From JAJECS01 sp965243625 (lineage in GTDB: Bacteria > Chloroflexota > UBA11872), in assembly GCA_965243625.1 (NCBI GenBank), contig CBDEVI010000002.1:1302001-1366000 (forward strand): a stretch of 64,000 nucleotides of DNA, written 5' to 3'. Of this stretch, positions 7,879 through 16,278 are shown one piece after another. How positions within the stretch are numbered: position 1 is the first letter of the stretch; every line of letters begins with the position of its first letter. The notes beneath the pieces are model-generated. The model worked only from the letters and a program-made list of their open reading frames with translations. It did no database searches and was not told where the DNA came from. The translations under genes were made by a program, and so were the position numbers.

Positions 7879-9477
7879 GTGCGTGTGGCCGGGGTGGAGT
7901 GCACGGTGGATCCAGCCGACCTGCGGAGTCGCCTCGCCGAGGTTGACTTGCCCGACGAGGCAGTCGACGCCCTGTCCGCGCGCCTGGACGACTCCACCAG
8001 GAACTCGGCCAGCGTCTCGCGCGCCCTCGAGTTGCCGTGGACGCCCGGGCACGCTCGACCGCTCGCGGTCGCCCCGGTGCAAAACGCCCTGGAGTCCGAG
8101 CATTTGGCGCCGCCCCAGGCGGTAGCCGCCATCGTCGAGCATGTAACGGCTCACGACGCCCGAGCAACCGCGGCTCAGACTTCGCACGCACCGCTGCGAC
8201 TCCTCTGTCTGCACGGTCCCAACGGCGTGGGCAAAACGGCCGCGGCACGAACCATGGCGCGCGCCCTGGACCGACCCTGCGAGGTCATCGACCTGGCGCA
8301 GCTCGGCACGGCCGAGGAAATCTGGCGGCGCGACGGACAACCGGGCGCGCTCATGGGCGCCGTCGAGCGGGCACAGTCCGCGGAGGCCGTGGTCGTGCTG
8401 GCCGGGATCGATCGCGCGGCCGAGCGTTGGGGCGCCCAGGCCAGCACGCTCCTGGCGCGGCTGACCGACCCCCACCGCCGCGCCAGCGTCGTCGACCCCT
8501 ACTTCGGCGTTCCATTCGACCTGTCGCGCTTGCTCCTAGTCGTCACCTGCCGCTGGACCCAACCGCTGGCGACGGACGACTTGTCGAGACTGGATCGCGC
8601 GGAGTTTCCCGGCTTGCTCATCAATCAGAAGGCCGAGTTGGCCCGGCGAACCCTGATCCCGGCCGCACTCGCCGACCATGGGTTGTCGCCCGACGCGCTG
8701 ACGTTTGACGGCAACGCCCTGCTGGTACTGATCCGGAGCTACACCGACGAGGCCGGCGTGGCGCACCTGGACGAGCTTCTGCGGCGCGTCGTGCGCCGGT
8801 CCCTGGTCGCCGGCACGCTGCGCGGCGGCGACCAGGGTGTCGTTGCGAGCGAGCATCTCTTCGATCTGGCCGGTCGGCCGCCCGTCCCCGAGCGTCCCGA
8901 CCGCCGCGCGCAGCGCCGCGGTCTCACCGCCGCGCTGGTGGTCGATGAGCGTGGCGGCCGGCACGGCGCCGTGATGGCCGTGCTGATGCCGGGACTCGGC
9001 CACGCGCTGGTTTCGGGGCTGGGTCGGATCTCGATGCTGGACTCGAACGGCGCCAACGTCTCGGCGGAGCTGGCCGTCGTCACGGCGGCCATCCGCTCGC
9101 GCCTGTCGGACCTCGATGTGTCGGCGCGCTTCATGCAGGAATTCGACATGCAGGTGCATGTTCCGGCAAGCCGGCTCGCCGATGACTCCGGCTCGATCGG
9201 CCTCGCCGTATCCATCGCCATTGTGTCGCTCGCCCGCGATCGCCCGGTTGACCCGGAACTCGCCGCCACCGGCAGCCTGTCGGTCGACGGTCGGATCGAG
9301 CCGACCGTCGCCATTGCCCCCAAGATGCTGGCGGCCCATCGCGCCGGCGTGCGCCGGGTCTTGCTGCCGCGCGGCAACGAGCGCGACCTGGACGATCTCC
9401 CGCCCCGGATCCACGACGACATCACCTTCATTCCGGTGGACGACATCGCGCAGGCGCTGCACGTCGCGCTGCGCTGA
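7879..9477 (+). CDS. Lon-like AAA+/protease-fold protein with degenerate catalytic residues
   Basis: A 532-residue Lon relative lacking the Lon N-terminal substrate domain. The GTG at 7879 was chosen because earlier in-frame sequence lies antisense to the rhodanese gene. Walker A is intact, HGPNGVGKTAA (residues ~111-121). The Walker B acidic pair is lost: Lon's LLDEIDK reads VLAGIDR (near residue 175). The sensor-1 position after LLVVT reads CR instead of an asparagine. In the protease domain the serine loop is DDSGSIGLA (S439 aligns with the Lon nucleophile). The lysine of Lon's GGLKEKLLAA is alanine here, in VAIAPKMLAA (A480). The protein is probably a non-proteolytic, possibly non-hydrolysing chaperone or regulator. 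The alignment is by eye. Confidence 0.75.
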   Translation: MRVAGVECTVDPADLRSRLAEVDLPDEAVDALSARLDDSTRNSASVSRALELPWTPGHARPLAVAPVQNALESEHLAPPQAVAAIVEHVTAHDARATAAQTSHAPLRLLCLHGPNGVGKTAAARTMARALDRPCEVIDLAQLGTAEEIWRRDGQPGALMGAVERAQSAEAVVVLAGIDRAAERWGAQASTLLARLTDPHRRASVVDPYFGVPFDLSRLLLVVTCRWTQPLATDDLSRLDRAEFPGLLINQKAELARRTLIPAALADHGLSPDALTFDGNALLVLIRSYTDEAGVAHLDELLRRVVRRSLVAGTLRGGDQGVVASEHLFDLAGRPPVPERPDRRAQRRGLTAALVVDERGGRHGAVMAVLMPGLGHALVSGLGRISMLDSNGANVSAELAVVTAAIRSRLSDLDVSARFMQEFDMQVHVPASRLADDSGSIGLAVSIAIVSLARDRPVDPELAATGSLSVDGRIEPTVAIAPKMLAAHRAGVRRVLLPRGNERDLDDLPPRIHDDITFIPVDDIAQALHVALR

Positions 9478-9532
9478 GTCCGAGTACAGCCACCAGACGC
9501 GTAAACGGCGGCGGGCACTAGTCTGAGTTGAC

Positions 9533-10564
9533 ATGCGGCGTCGCCTAGGAATCGCAGGATCGCTCGCGTTCGGGGTGGCCCTCGTCGTGCTGGGCGTCCT
9601 GGCGCTGGTGTGGGCGATTCGAAGCTCCGCGGAAGCGCCCCAGACAGCGCGGCCGCCCGCCGACCTGCCCGATCCGCACGAGCGCATGATGTTCGACTCG
9701 GCCTACGACCAACGCCTCAGCCGCGACGCCATCCCACCCGTCTACCAGCCGCACTTCGTGGCCGCCGCCGCGGCTCCGCTCCAGCCGGACGAGCTGGTCA
9801 TCGGGCTGGTCGTCGACGGTGAGGCTCGGGCCTATCCCGTCACGACGCTCAATCGGCGCGAGATGGTGAACGACGTCGTCGGCGGCACTCCGGTACTCGT
9901 CACCTGGTGACCGCTCTGCTACACCGGTCTCGTGCACGACCGGCGGTTCGAGGGCCGGACCCTAGTCTTCGGCAATCAGGGCGCGCTGTACAAAACGGCC
10001 ATGACCTGGTTCGACCACGCCACGGGCAGCATTTGGAGCCAGCCGATCGGCCGAGCGCTGGTCGGCGAGCTGCGGGGCGCGACGCTCACCCAGATTCCCT
10101 CGACCCTGGATACCTGGGAGGGATTCCACGCCCGACACCCCGATGCGCTGGTGCTGTCCAACGGCCTCGACGGACCGCGGCTCATCCTCGCGACGCCGCG
10201 GGAGAACTGGGTGATCGGCCTTGCGCTCGGTGACGCGGCCGCAGCCGTCGACTTCGGCCACGCGCGGGCCGCGGGCCTGGTGCAGCTGACGGTGGGTGAT
10301 GAGCCCGTGGCGGTCTGGGTCGACTCGGCTACCGAAACCGTGCGGGCTTATCTGCGACGGGTGGCGAATCGCCTGCTGGAGTTCGAGCCGGCGGGCGACG
10401 GGACCTTGCGCGACCGCGAGACCGGATCGCTGTGGAGCGCGACGAATGGCCTGGCGCTCCACGGTCCGCTCGCAGGCCAAGCCCTCAGTCCAGTGCCCTG
10501 GACGTCCGCCTTCGACTGGGCCTGGCGCGACTTTTACCCGAAAACCACGTTCATTGGGGCCTGA
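9533..10564 (+). CDS. DUF3179-family protein with in-frame TGA, candidate selenoprotein
   Basis: The frame from ATG 9533 stays open to TGA 10562-10564 except for one TGA at 9908-9910 (codon 126). The reading around it is GGTPVLVTW-[TGA]-PLCYTG. DUF3179 proteins carry a conserved T-x-C-P-L-C motif exactly there, so the TGA occupies the first cysteine and the second (residue 129) is kept, a U-x-x-C redox arrangement. Downstream motifs VFGNQGALYKTAM and WSQPIGRALVG continue the family without damage. The N-terminus has a membrane anchor (residues 6-29), so the domain is probably outside the membrane. The function of DUF3179 is unknown. A simple nonsense mutation or sequencing error remains possible. 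Confidence 0.65.
9924..9943 (+). promoter_or_regulatory. Possible bacterial SECIS-like hairpin after the TGA
   Basis: A perfect 6-bp stem, CCGGTC (9924-9929) with GACCGG (9938-9943), closes an 8-nt loop TCGTGCAC containing GU. It begins 13 nt after the TGA, within the range where bacterial SECIS elements lie. The loop G is the third loop base rather than among the first two, so the match to the published consensus is imperfect. Confidence 0.4.
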
Positions 10565-10786
10565 TTCCGCCTGAAGTCGCCGATTCGGCGGTGCGGCCCG
10601 AGCAATGGCACACCGAGTGGGTGGGAGTTTTTTGGCATGTTCGGCGTTTAACTTCGAGGGCGAATTACTTTCGCGACGAACCGCAAAGCGGCCTGACCGG
10701 TGGCCGCGTTGGAGGCTCTTGCAGATTCCAGCCGGGCTTGGATATGACCGGGCGCAGCCATTCCCGCCCAAGGTTCAATGACGGGT

Positions 10787-10846
10787 GGATTCCCGCCCCG
10801 TATCAAGTACGGGGCAGGCTCTTCGCGGGAATGACGGAGGGGTTGC
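10787..10846. repeat. Family C repeat, long variant, in a 380-bp gap
   Basis: The hairpin arms GGATTCCCGCC...GCGGGAATGACGGA enclose a second hairpin, CCCCGTA-TCAAG-TACGGGG. An almost identical element lies at 31477-31528. The preceding 220 bases of the gap are moderately AT-rich and hold nothing I can identify. Confidence 0.8.
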
Positions 10847-10944
10847 GCAAAGGTCTCCGTTGCGGCCGTGGGGTGTGAGCAAATCTACACACGGCGGCGT
10901 CGTGGTGGGACAATCGACCGCTTCGGATCAGGCCACGGGCGCCC

Positions 10945-12252
10945 ATGCAAGCCTCCCGGTCCCCGGCAAGCGCCGCGATGTCGGCCATGCGTCATGCGGG
11001 GCGCGAGATTGTCGAATCTCTGCAGCTTGCGGTGGCGCCGATCGTCGTGGGCGTGTTCATGGCATGGGAACGCCTGGAATCCGGCGTCGCCTTCAACTTG
11101 GCGTCCAAGCGGTTCAGGAACAATCCCTACCCGATGTACCGGGAGGTGCAGCAGCAAGACCCGGTTCACCGATTGCGGTTGGTCGACGCGTGGGCGCTGA
11201 CTCGGTACGACGACGTGGATGAGTTGCTGCGCGATCATCGTCGCTTTGGCAACGAGGGGCGCGACTACGGCTACCTCGACTACGTCACGCTGCTCGACCT
11301 CGATCCACCCGATCACACCAGGCTGCGGTCGCTGGTTTCGAAGGCATTCACGCGGCGAACGGTCGCGGACCTCGAGTCGCGGATTCAGCGAATCGTCGAC
11401 GAACGCCTGGACGCCGTCGCCGATCGGAACCAGTTCGACCTGATCGAGGCCCTGGCCTACCCGCTGCCGATGATCGTGATTGCCGAGATGCTGGGTGTGC
11501 CCGCGCGGGACATGGAGCGGTTCGAGGCCTGGTCAAAGGACATCGCCCTGGTTGTCGAGCCGGTGCTCCGCGGCCGGGAGATTCGTCGAGCCCGGAAGGC
11601 GAGCGATGAATTGTTCGAGTATTTCGAGGGAATCATCGAGCAACGACAGCGGGAACCGCAGGGCGACCTGATCAGCGCGCTGCTGTCGGCTGAGGAAGCC
11701 GGCGACCAGCTGAGCCGCGATGAAATGCTGGGAACGCTCGTCCTGCTGCTGGTGGCCGGCAACGAGACCACCCGCAATCTCATAGGCAACGGCACGCTGG
11801 CGCTGCTCAAGAATCCGGACCAGCTGCAACGGCTCGCCGAGGACCCGAGCCTGTTGGACTCGGCCATCGAGGAGCTGCTGCGCTACGACAGCCCGGTCCA
11901 ACTGGACTCGCGCATGGCTCGCGAGGACGTGGTGCTCGGGGGCAAGCGCATTCGCGCGGGTCAGCAGGTCATCGCCGTGCTCGGGGCGGCGAATCGGGAC
12001 CCCGCGGCCTTCGATCAACCCGAAACGCTGGACATCGGGCGCCGTGAGAAGAACCACCTAGCGTTTGGACGCGGCATCCACTATTGCCTCGGTTCGTCGC
12101 TGGCGATTCTCGAAGGCCGCATCGCCTTCACCAGCATCCTGGAGCGGTATGCCTCCATCCGGCTGGTTGCCGAGCCTGCCGTTCGCAATCAGATCGTGCT
12201 CCGGGGATTGGAGGAGCTGTGGGTCGAGGTCGAGCATTCGCCGCGGGCCTAG
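10945..12252 (+). CDS. Cytochrome P450
   Basis: A haem-thiolate monooxygenase of the soluble bacterial type, about 420-435 aa. The oxygen-binding I-helix reads VAGNETTRN (threonines near 274). The ExxR of helix K is in IEELLRYDSP. The haem loop is FGRGIHYCLG with the cysteine ligand near residue 381. LDPPDHTRLRSLVSKAF is the usual helix C motif, so the core is complete. An N-terminal extension with a hydrophobic patch (LQLAVAPIVVGVFMAW) precedes the normal start region. The start could be any of three early ATGs; the first is given. No ferredoxin or reductase gene is nearby, so redox partners and substrate are unknown. Confidence 0.9.
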   Translation: MQASRSPASAAMSAMRHAGREIVESLQLAVAPIVVGVFMAWERLESGVAFNLASKRFRNNPYPMYREVQQQDPVHRLRLVDAWALTRYDDVDELLRDHRRFGNEGRDYGYLDYVTLLDLDPPDHTRLRSLVSKAFTRRTVADLESRIQRIVDERLDAVADRNQFDLIEALAYPLPMIVIAEMLGVPARDMERFEAWSKDIALVVEPVLRGREIRRARKASDELFEYFEGIIEQRQREPQGDLISALLSAEEAGDQLSRDEMLGTLVLLLVAGNETTRNLIGNGTLALLKNPDQLQRLAEDPSLLDSAIEELLRYDSPVQLDSRMAREDVVLGGKRIRAGQQVIAVLGAANRDPAAFDQPETLDIGRREKNHLAFGRGIHYCLGSSLAILEGRIAFTSILERYASIRLVAEPAVRNQIVLRGLEELWVEVEHSPRA

Positions 12253-12293
12253 ACCCCGCGACTCAAGGGTCCGCGTCCTGATGGGTCTCGTGC

Positions 12294-12377
12294 GTCATTC
12301 CGAGCCGCAGGCGAGGAATCTAAGGGGCGGGGAGCGCGCACAACGGCCTTAGATTCCTCACGTTCGTTCGGAATGAC
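12294..12377. repeat. Family A inverted repeat
   Basis: An 84-bp element with ends GTCATTCCGAG/CGGAATGAC and inner arms GAATCTAAGG/CCTTAGATTC, nearly identical to copies at 5745, 13313 and 48854. Confidence 0.85.
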
Positions 12378-12386
12378 AGGAGGGAT

Positions 12387-12491
12387 CGTTCGGCGTGACA
12401 GGGGGACCGTTCGGCGTGACAGGGGGACCGTTCGGCGTGACAGGGGGGCCGTTCGGCGTGACAGGGGGACCGTTGCGAATGACAGATAGGA
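12387..12491. repeat. 21-bp tandem array derived from a family A end
   Basis: Four successive 21-bp units CGTTCGGCGTGACAGGGGGAC (the third differs at one base near its end), then a fifth degenerate unit. Each unit resembles the terminal CGTTCGGAATGACAG of the adjacent family A element. The array is not coding on either strand in any credible frame. Confidence 0.85.
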
Positions 12492-12578
12492 CGCATTCGG
12501 GATGACGAGTCGCCAGCCGACCGCGGCCACTCAGCTCTGGCGCAACTCCGAGCCAACCGAGGGTTCAGAGTCCTTCGA

Positions 12579-13196
12579 TCAGGCGCGCACGTCCGCGACT
12601 ACGGGAATCTCGACGCAATGGTCGAGCAGGGGACACACCGCGCAGTCGATGATGAGCTTCGCCGGGGGCCGGGTCGCCCGGCAAAAGCCGGCTCGCTCGA
12701 AGAGCCCCACCACGTCCCGGTTTACCAGCGAATAGAGCTGCCCGAACCCCCGCGACCTGGCTTCGGCCTTTGCCGTTTCGATCAGCTGCACGCCCAGTTG
12801 CCGACCTCGATAGTCGTCGCTCACCGCCAGGGAGCGCAGCTCCGCCATCTGGCCAAGGTCGTCGTCGGCATCGTGCTGAATCCCAAAGTCGTCGGCCGGG
12901 AGCCTGTCGGCGAGCCAGGCGATGATTTCCTGGTGGTTCGACGGCATGCCGTACACAGCCACCGAGACGCAGCCGACGACCTCACCCGAGGGCAGGACGG
13001 CCGAGTAGAAGCGCCCCAGGCTCTCGTCCCCCAGCATCCTGAGGATTTGCTGCGGACTCACCGGCAGCAACGCTCCCGAGCCATCCGACCGAAACCGGTT
13101 GGCCGCGATGAGGGCCGCGATACTCGGGATGTCGTCGAGCCTCGCGGGGCGAATCACCGCTCGCTTGGATTCCATTGAGGTCTGCTTACTTGTCAT
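12579..13196 (-). CDS. GNAT-family N-acetyltransferase with C-terminal cysteine cluster (ArgA-like)
   Basis: A 205-residue acyl-CoA-dependent acetyltransferase. The acetyl-CoA loop is YRGRQLGVQLIETAKAEA, preceded by the strand MAELRSLAVSDDYRG, so the A motif is complete. The C-terminus has CAVCPLLDHC (C-x-x-C-x5-C), a cysteine cluster that I recall from short ArgA-type N-acetylglutamate synthases and related GNATs. A metal site is possible. The start is ATG at 13196 (MTSKQTS), with an alternative ATG at 13175. It is isolated between repeat arrays, and the substrate (glutamate?) is inference. Confidence 0.75.
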   Translation of the reverse strand: MTSKQTSMESKRAVIRPARLDDIPSIAALIAANRFRSDGSGALLPVSPQQILRMLGDESLGRFYSAVLPSGEVVGCVSVAVYGMPSNHQEIIAWLADRLPADDFGIQHDADDDLGQMAELRSLAVSDDYRGRQLGVQLIETAKAEARSRGFGQLYSLVNRDVVGLFERAGFCRATRPPAKLIIDCAVCPLLDHCVEIPVVADVRA

Positions 13197-13206
13197 TAGT
13201 CGATAC

Positions 13207-13444
13207 GGTGGCCCGGGCTGCGTGCAGCCCGGGACTCGGGCTGAGTGCGAAGGTTCGCCTTAGCCAACCTGTTACTCCGAGCTCCGATTGTCGCTTCGAG
13301 CGGGCCCTACGTGTCATTCCGAGCGCAGCGAGGAATCTAAGGGGCGCCGGAGACGGCGCAGCGTCCTTAGATTCCTCACGTTCGTTCGGAATGACAGAAG
13401 TGTTCGTTCGGAATGACAGGCATGTTCGTTTGGCATGACAGGAA
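13207..13444. repeat. Repeat B half-copy, repeat A, and 22-bp tandem units
   Basis: 13207-13234 is the hairpin GGTGGCCCGGGCTGC-GTGCAGCCCGGGA. 13313-13395 is a family A inverted repeat. From about 13379 its right end is repeated three times as 22-bp units (TGTTCGTTCGGAATGACAGGCA and variants) to 13444. This fills the 290-bp gap up to the next stop codon. Confidence 0.8.
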
Positions 13445-13485
13445 AGTAGCCTTCGGAGTAGCTAGCCGGGACGGCAGCACGGAAA

Positions 13486-14541
13486 CTACGCGTCACCGTA
13501 GAGATCGGCGATCGTGACCGGATCGCCGCTGGCCGCCGAACGATAGGCCGCGTCGACGATCTCCACCGACCATTGCGCAATCGAGCCCGGCGACAGATTC
13601 GGCGATCGGCCCAGCACCACGTCGGCGAGATTCTGCGCCGGCGCCCGCAGCGGGTAGTGCATCGAGGGATCGTCCTCGCGCAGTTCCTCGCCGTCGCCGC
13701 CATAGCGATGCAGCGTCAGCCGCGGCGCCCGTTCCATGTCGATCTCCATCCAGCCCTCGGAGCCAAAGATGCGCAGCTCGTTGTGAGGGGTGTCGTCGTT
13801 GGGTTTCGTCCCGATGCTGGCCACCGTGCCCAACGCGCCGCCGGTGAAGCGCACGCTCAGCGCGTCCACCGCGTCGACGGGCACTTCGAGATTCGACATG
13901 TAGCCATGGACCGACTCCGGCCCGTCGTCGATCACAAAGGCCGCCAGCGCCGCCGAGTGCGTGAGCTGGTTCTGGCCCTGCCCATGGGCGCTGAAGTTCT
14001 GTCCCGTGGGGCCGTGCACGGGGAAGTCCCAGCCCTCGAGCACGTCCGGCTGCCGCACGAGCTGGATGGCAGAGCTGGCGAACAGGCTATGAACCAATTC
14101 GACTTCGCCGATCGCACCGCCGGTGATCAACTCGCGGGCGCGGCGCGCCAGCCGCGTGTAGTGAAACGTGTGGCCGACGACGATTTCGGTGCCGGCGCGC
14201 TCGGCCGCTTCCAGCAGCACCCGGCCCTCGGGCGCGATCTCCGTCATGGGCTTCTCGATCAGCACATGCAGCCCCGCGTCGATGGCCTTTTGCGCCAGCG
14301 TGAAGTGCGTGGCGTTGCTGCTGGCGACGACCAGGCCGTCCAGCGACTCCTGCTCCAGCATGCGGTCAAGGTCGTCGTAGACGGCGGCCACGCCGTAGTG
14401 CTCGGCCGCCCGCGCCGCGCGCTCCGCATCCAGGTCGCAGAGCGCCGGGACCTCGGCCAGTGGATGCTCGATGAGCCCGGGAATGTGCGCCTCCGTGGCC
14501 CACCACCCCGTGCCCACGACTCCGATCCGTGCCATCCGCAT
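13486..14541 (-). CDS. Gfo/Idh/MocA-family oxidoreductase
   Basis: An NAD(P)-dependent dehydrogenase, 351 aa from the ATG at 14539-14541 (MRMARIGVVGTGWWATEAHIPG). A second ATG two codons later is equally possible; longer in-frame readings are arginine-rich and unlikely. The Rossmann glycines are GVVGTGWW and the active-site loop is LIEKPMTE. The later QNQLTHSAALAAFVID segment sits where the catalytic histidine region usually lies. The gene is unpaired, between repeat-filled gaps. It differs enough from the other dehydrogenases in the window that it is not a recent duplicate. Confidence 0.85.
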   Translation of the reverse strand: MRMARIGVVGTGWWATEAHIPGLIEHPLAEVPALCDLDAERAARAAEHYGVAAVYDDLDRMLEQESLDGLVVASSNATHFTLAQKAIDAGLHVLIEKPMTEIAPEGRVLLEAAERAGTEIVVGHTFHYTRLARRARELITGGAIGEVELVHSLFASSAIQLVRQPDVLEGWDFPVHGPTGQNFSAHGQGQNQLTHSAALAAFVIDDGPESVHGYMSNLEVPVDAVDALSVRFTGGALGTVASIGTKPNDDTPHNELRIFGSEGWMEIDMERAPRLTLHRYGGDGEELREDDPSMHYPLRAPAQNLADVVLGRSPNLSPGSIAQWSVEIVDAAYRSAASGDPVTIADLYGDA

Positions 14542-14660
14542 GGCGCTCGTCACTCCCGGCTTACGTCTACACCGCCACCGGCAACATAGCGCACGGAGGC
14601 GCCGCGCAAGTTGGGATGCCGAGAGCCAAGCCGGCACCGGAGAACCGGCGGGCAACCCGC

Positions 14661-14786
14661 CCGTTCGTGGTGAGCCAGTCGAACCATGAACGGCGCCCTT
14701 CGACGTTGCTCAGGGCGAACGGGCGTCTTCCGTGCGCCCCGAGGTTCAATGAAAGGTGGATTCCCGCCTCCGCGGGAATGACGGAG
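14661..14786. repeat. Repeat family G followed by family C
   Basis: 14661-14723 repeats the 3868 element (CGTTCGTGGTGAGCC to CAGGGCGAACGGG). 14757-14786 is the family C hairpin GGATTCCCGCC-TCC-GCGGGAATGAC, followed by the usual GGAGGGGTTACGCAAAG. Confidence 0.8.
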
Positions 14787-14888
14787 GGGTTACGCAAAGC
14801 TCTCGTCAGGAGGATCGGGCCTGTAGCCAAATCGGTCGTGCGTGAGCCGCGGAATCACAATCGTCGACTAGGCCCGTGAGGAGCACCG

Positions 14889-16112
14889 CTAGCCGAGGCG
14901 AATTGGGTCGCGGGAGTAGTCGGTGAGCACCTCGCAGCCGTCGGCTGTGACGGCCACCGTCTCGCTGACGCCCACGCCCGCGCGGCCCACGTCGCGCGCC
15001 ACCGCCCGCACGTGAAACACCTGACCCGCCTCGAGCGTGGGGTAGGTGGCCACCGACCGCTCGGTGCGGCCGCTGCGCGGGCAAATCTGGAGGCCGGGCA
15101 CGTCCATCCAGTCCGGCTCGAAGCTCAGGCCCACCGAATAGCCGCGATTGCCATCCCTAAACACGCGCGACGGCAACTCATTCAGCGGCTCGGATGCGTA
15201 CTCGCCAAGCTGGAGCGTGGACACGCCGGGCCGCATGCCGGCGATGGTTCGCTCCACCGCCGCGACGCAGGCCGCGTACATCGCGTCCCATACCGGATCG
15301 GCCAGCTCGCCGATCACGCCCGTGCGAATCATGGGCGCGGTGTAGCGCTTGATGCACGCGCCCCACTCCAGGATCGCCGGATGGCCGGGCGTGAGCCGCG
15401 AACGCCCGAACGTCGTATGCGGGATGCCGGAGTTGCGGCCGGCGGTGATGATGGGCTGAATGGACATGCGCTCGCTGCCGGCGCCCACCAGGGCCTGATA
15501 GGCCGCCGCCGCCACGTTGGTGTCGGGCGCGTCCGGGCGCAGCTCGGCCCTGGCGGCGTCGAACCCGCGCGGCGTGATCGCTCCGGCGGACCGAATGGCG
15601 GCGATCTCGGCGGCGCTCTTCCGCGCCCGCACCCCGTCCACCAGCCATTGCACATATTTCCAAGAGGCGCCCACCGACTCGGCGGCGTGCAGGTAGCTCT
15701 GGTGCGCTCCGCCGTGCTGGTGGTGCTCCCAACCCAGCCGTGCGTTGGCCCAGCCCCGGTGGCGCAACACGTCGACCAGCGCACCGGCGGGGTCCTCGGA
15801 CCACGGATAGGTGACCACATCCTCGACCCAACTCGAGACCATGGCGTTGAAGGCCTCGAAGTCGTCCACTAGCAACGTCGGCTCCCGGTCAATCCCGACG
15901 ATGAGGAACGCGGGCACGAACGACGCGAGCGTCTCGTAGCCGCTGACATAGCAGACGCTCGGCGCAAACGTGCACACCAGCGCGTCCAGGCCTTCGGCCG
16001 CCATTGCATCCCGCAGCGCCTCGTGCCGACGTTGAAACTCGGTTTCGTCGAAGGTCAGCGACCGGATGTCGCCGGCATCCGCCGGACGCTCGAGCTCACC
16101 AAACCGCGGCAT
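14889..16112 (-). CDS. Creatinase-fold (M24 family) hydrolase, DoeA-like, metal ligands not conserved
   Basis: A 407-residue two-domain pita-bread protein; the ATG at 16110-16112 (MPRFGELERP) is preferred over an upstream arginine-rich extension. The M24 region reads IPHTTFGRS, ILEWGACIKRYTAPMIRT and GYSVGLSFEPDW. In true Xaa-Pro aminopeptidases the second of these supplies two metal-binding aspartates; here those positions are E and P/A. The overall pattern is closer to ectoine hydrolase (DoeA) and creatinase, which open C-N bonds without a dinuclear metal. C-terminal VGVSETVAVTADGCEVLT matches the family end. The substrate is probably a small cyclic or N-acyl compound. Confidence 0.75.
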   Translation of the reverse strand: MPRFGELERPADAGDIRSLTFDETEFQRRHEALRDAMAAEGLDALVCTFAPSVCYVSGYETLASFVPAFLIVGIDREPTLLVDDFEAFNAMVSSWVEDVVTYPWSEDPAGALVDVLRHRGWANARLGWEHHQHGGAHQSYLHAAESVGASWKYVQWLVDGVRARKSAAEIAAIRSAGAITPRGFDAARAELRPDAPDTNVAAAAYQALVGAGSERMSIQPIITAGRNSGIPHTTFGRSRLTPGHPAILEWGACIKRYTAPMIRTGVIGELADPVWDAMYAACVAAVERTIAGMRPGVSTLQLGEYASEPLNELPSRVFRDGNRGYSVGLSFEPDWMDVPGLQICPRSGRTERSVATYPTLEAGQVFHVRAVARDVGRAGVGVSETVAVTADGCEVLTDYSRDPIRLG

Positions 16113-16278
16113 GGGCCGTCTTCCTCGGCAGCTGGCTGCACGGACTGAAGATCGCACAGCGGTCACAAGCGTGCGTTATGGCGCGGGAATCGCAGCACCC
16201 CGGCCTGACGTGGCACGATAGCGGCTAGGTTTCGGCGCCGATGCCCGTCCGTCGGCTGAGAGTGTGAGGTGTGCGCCA

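Noticed and set aside
9908..9910. TGA recoded as tryptophan (genetic code change)
   Set aside because: Several intact genes in the window end at TGA, so TGA is an ordinary stop here.
12387..12491. CRISPR-like array of 21-bp units
   Set aside because: Units are contiguous with no spacers and derive from a neighbouring repeat end.
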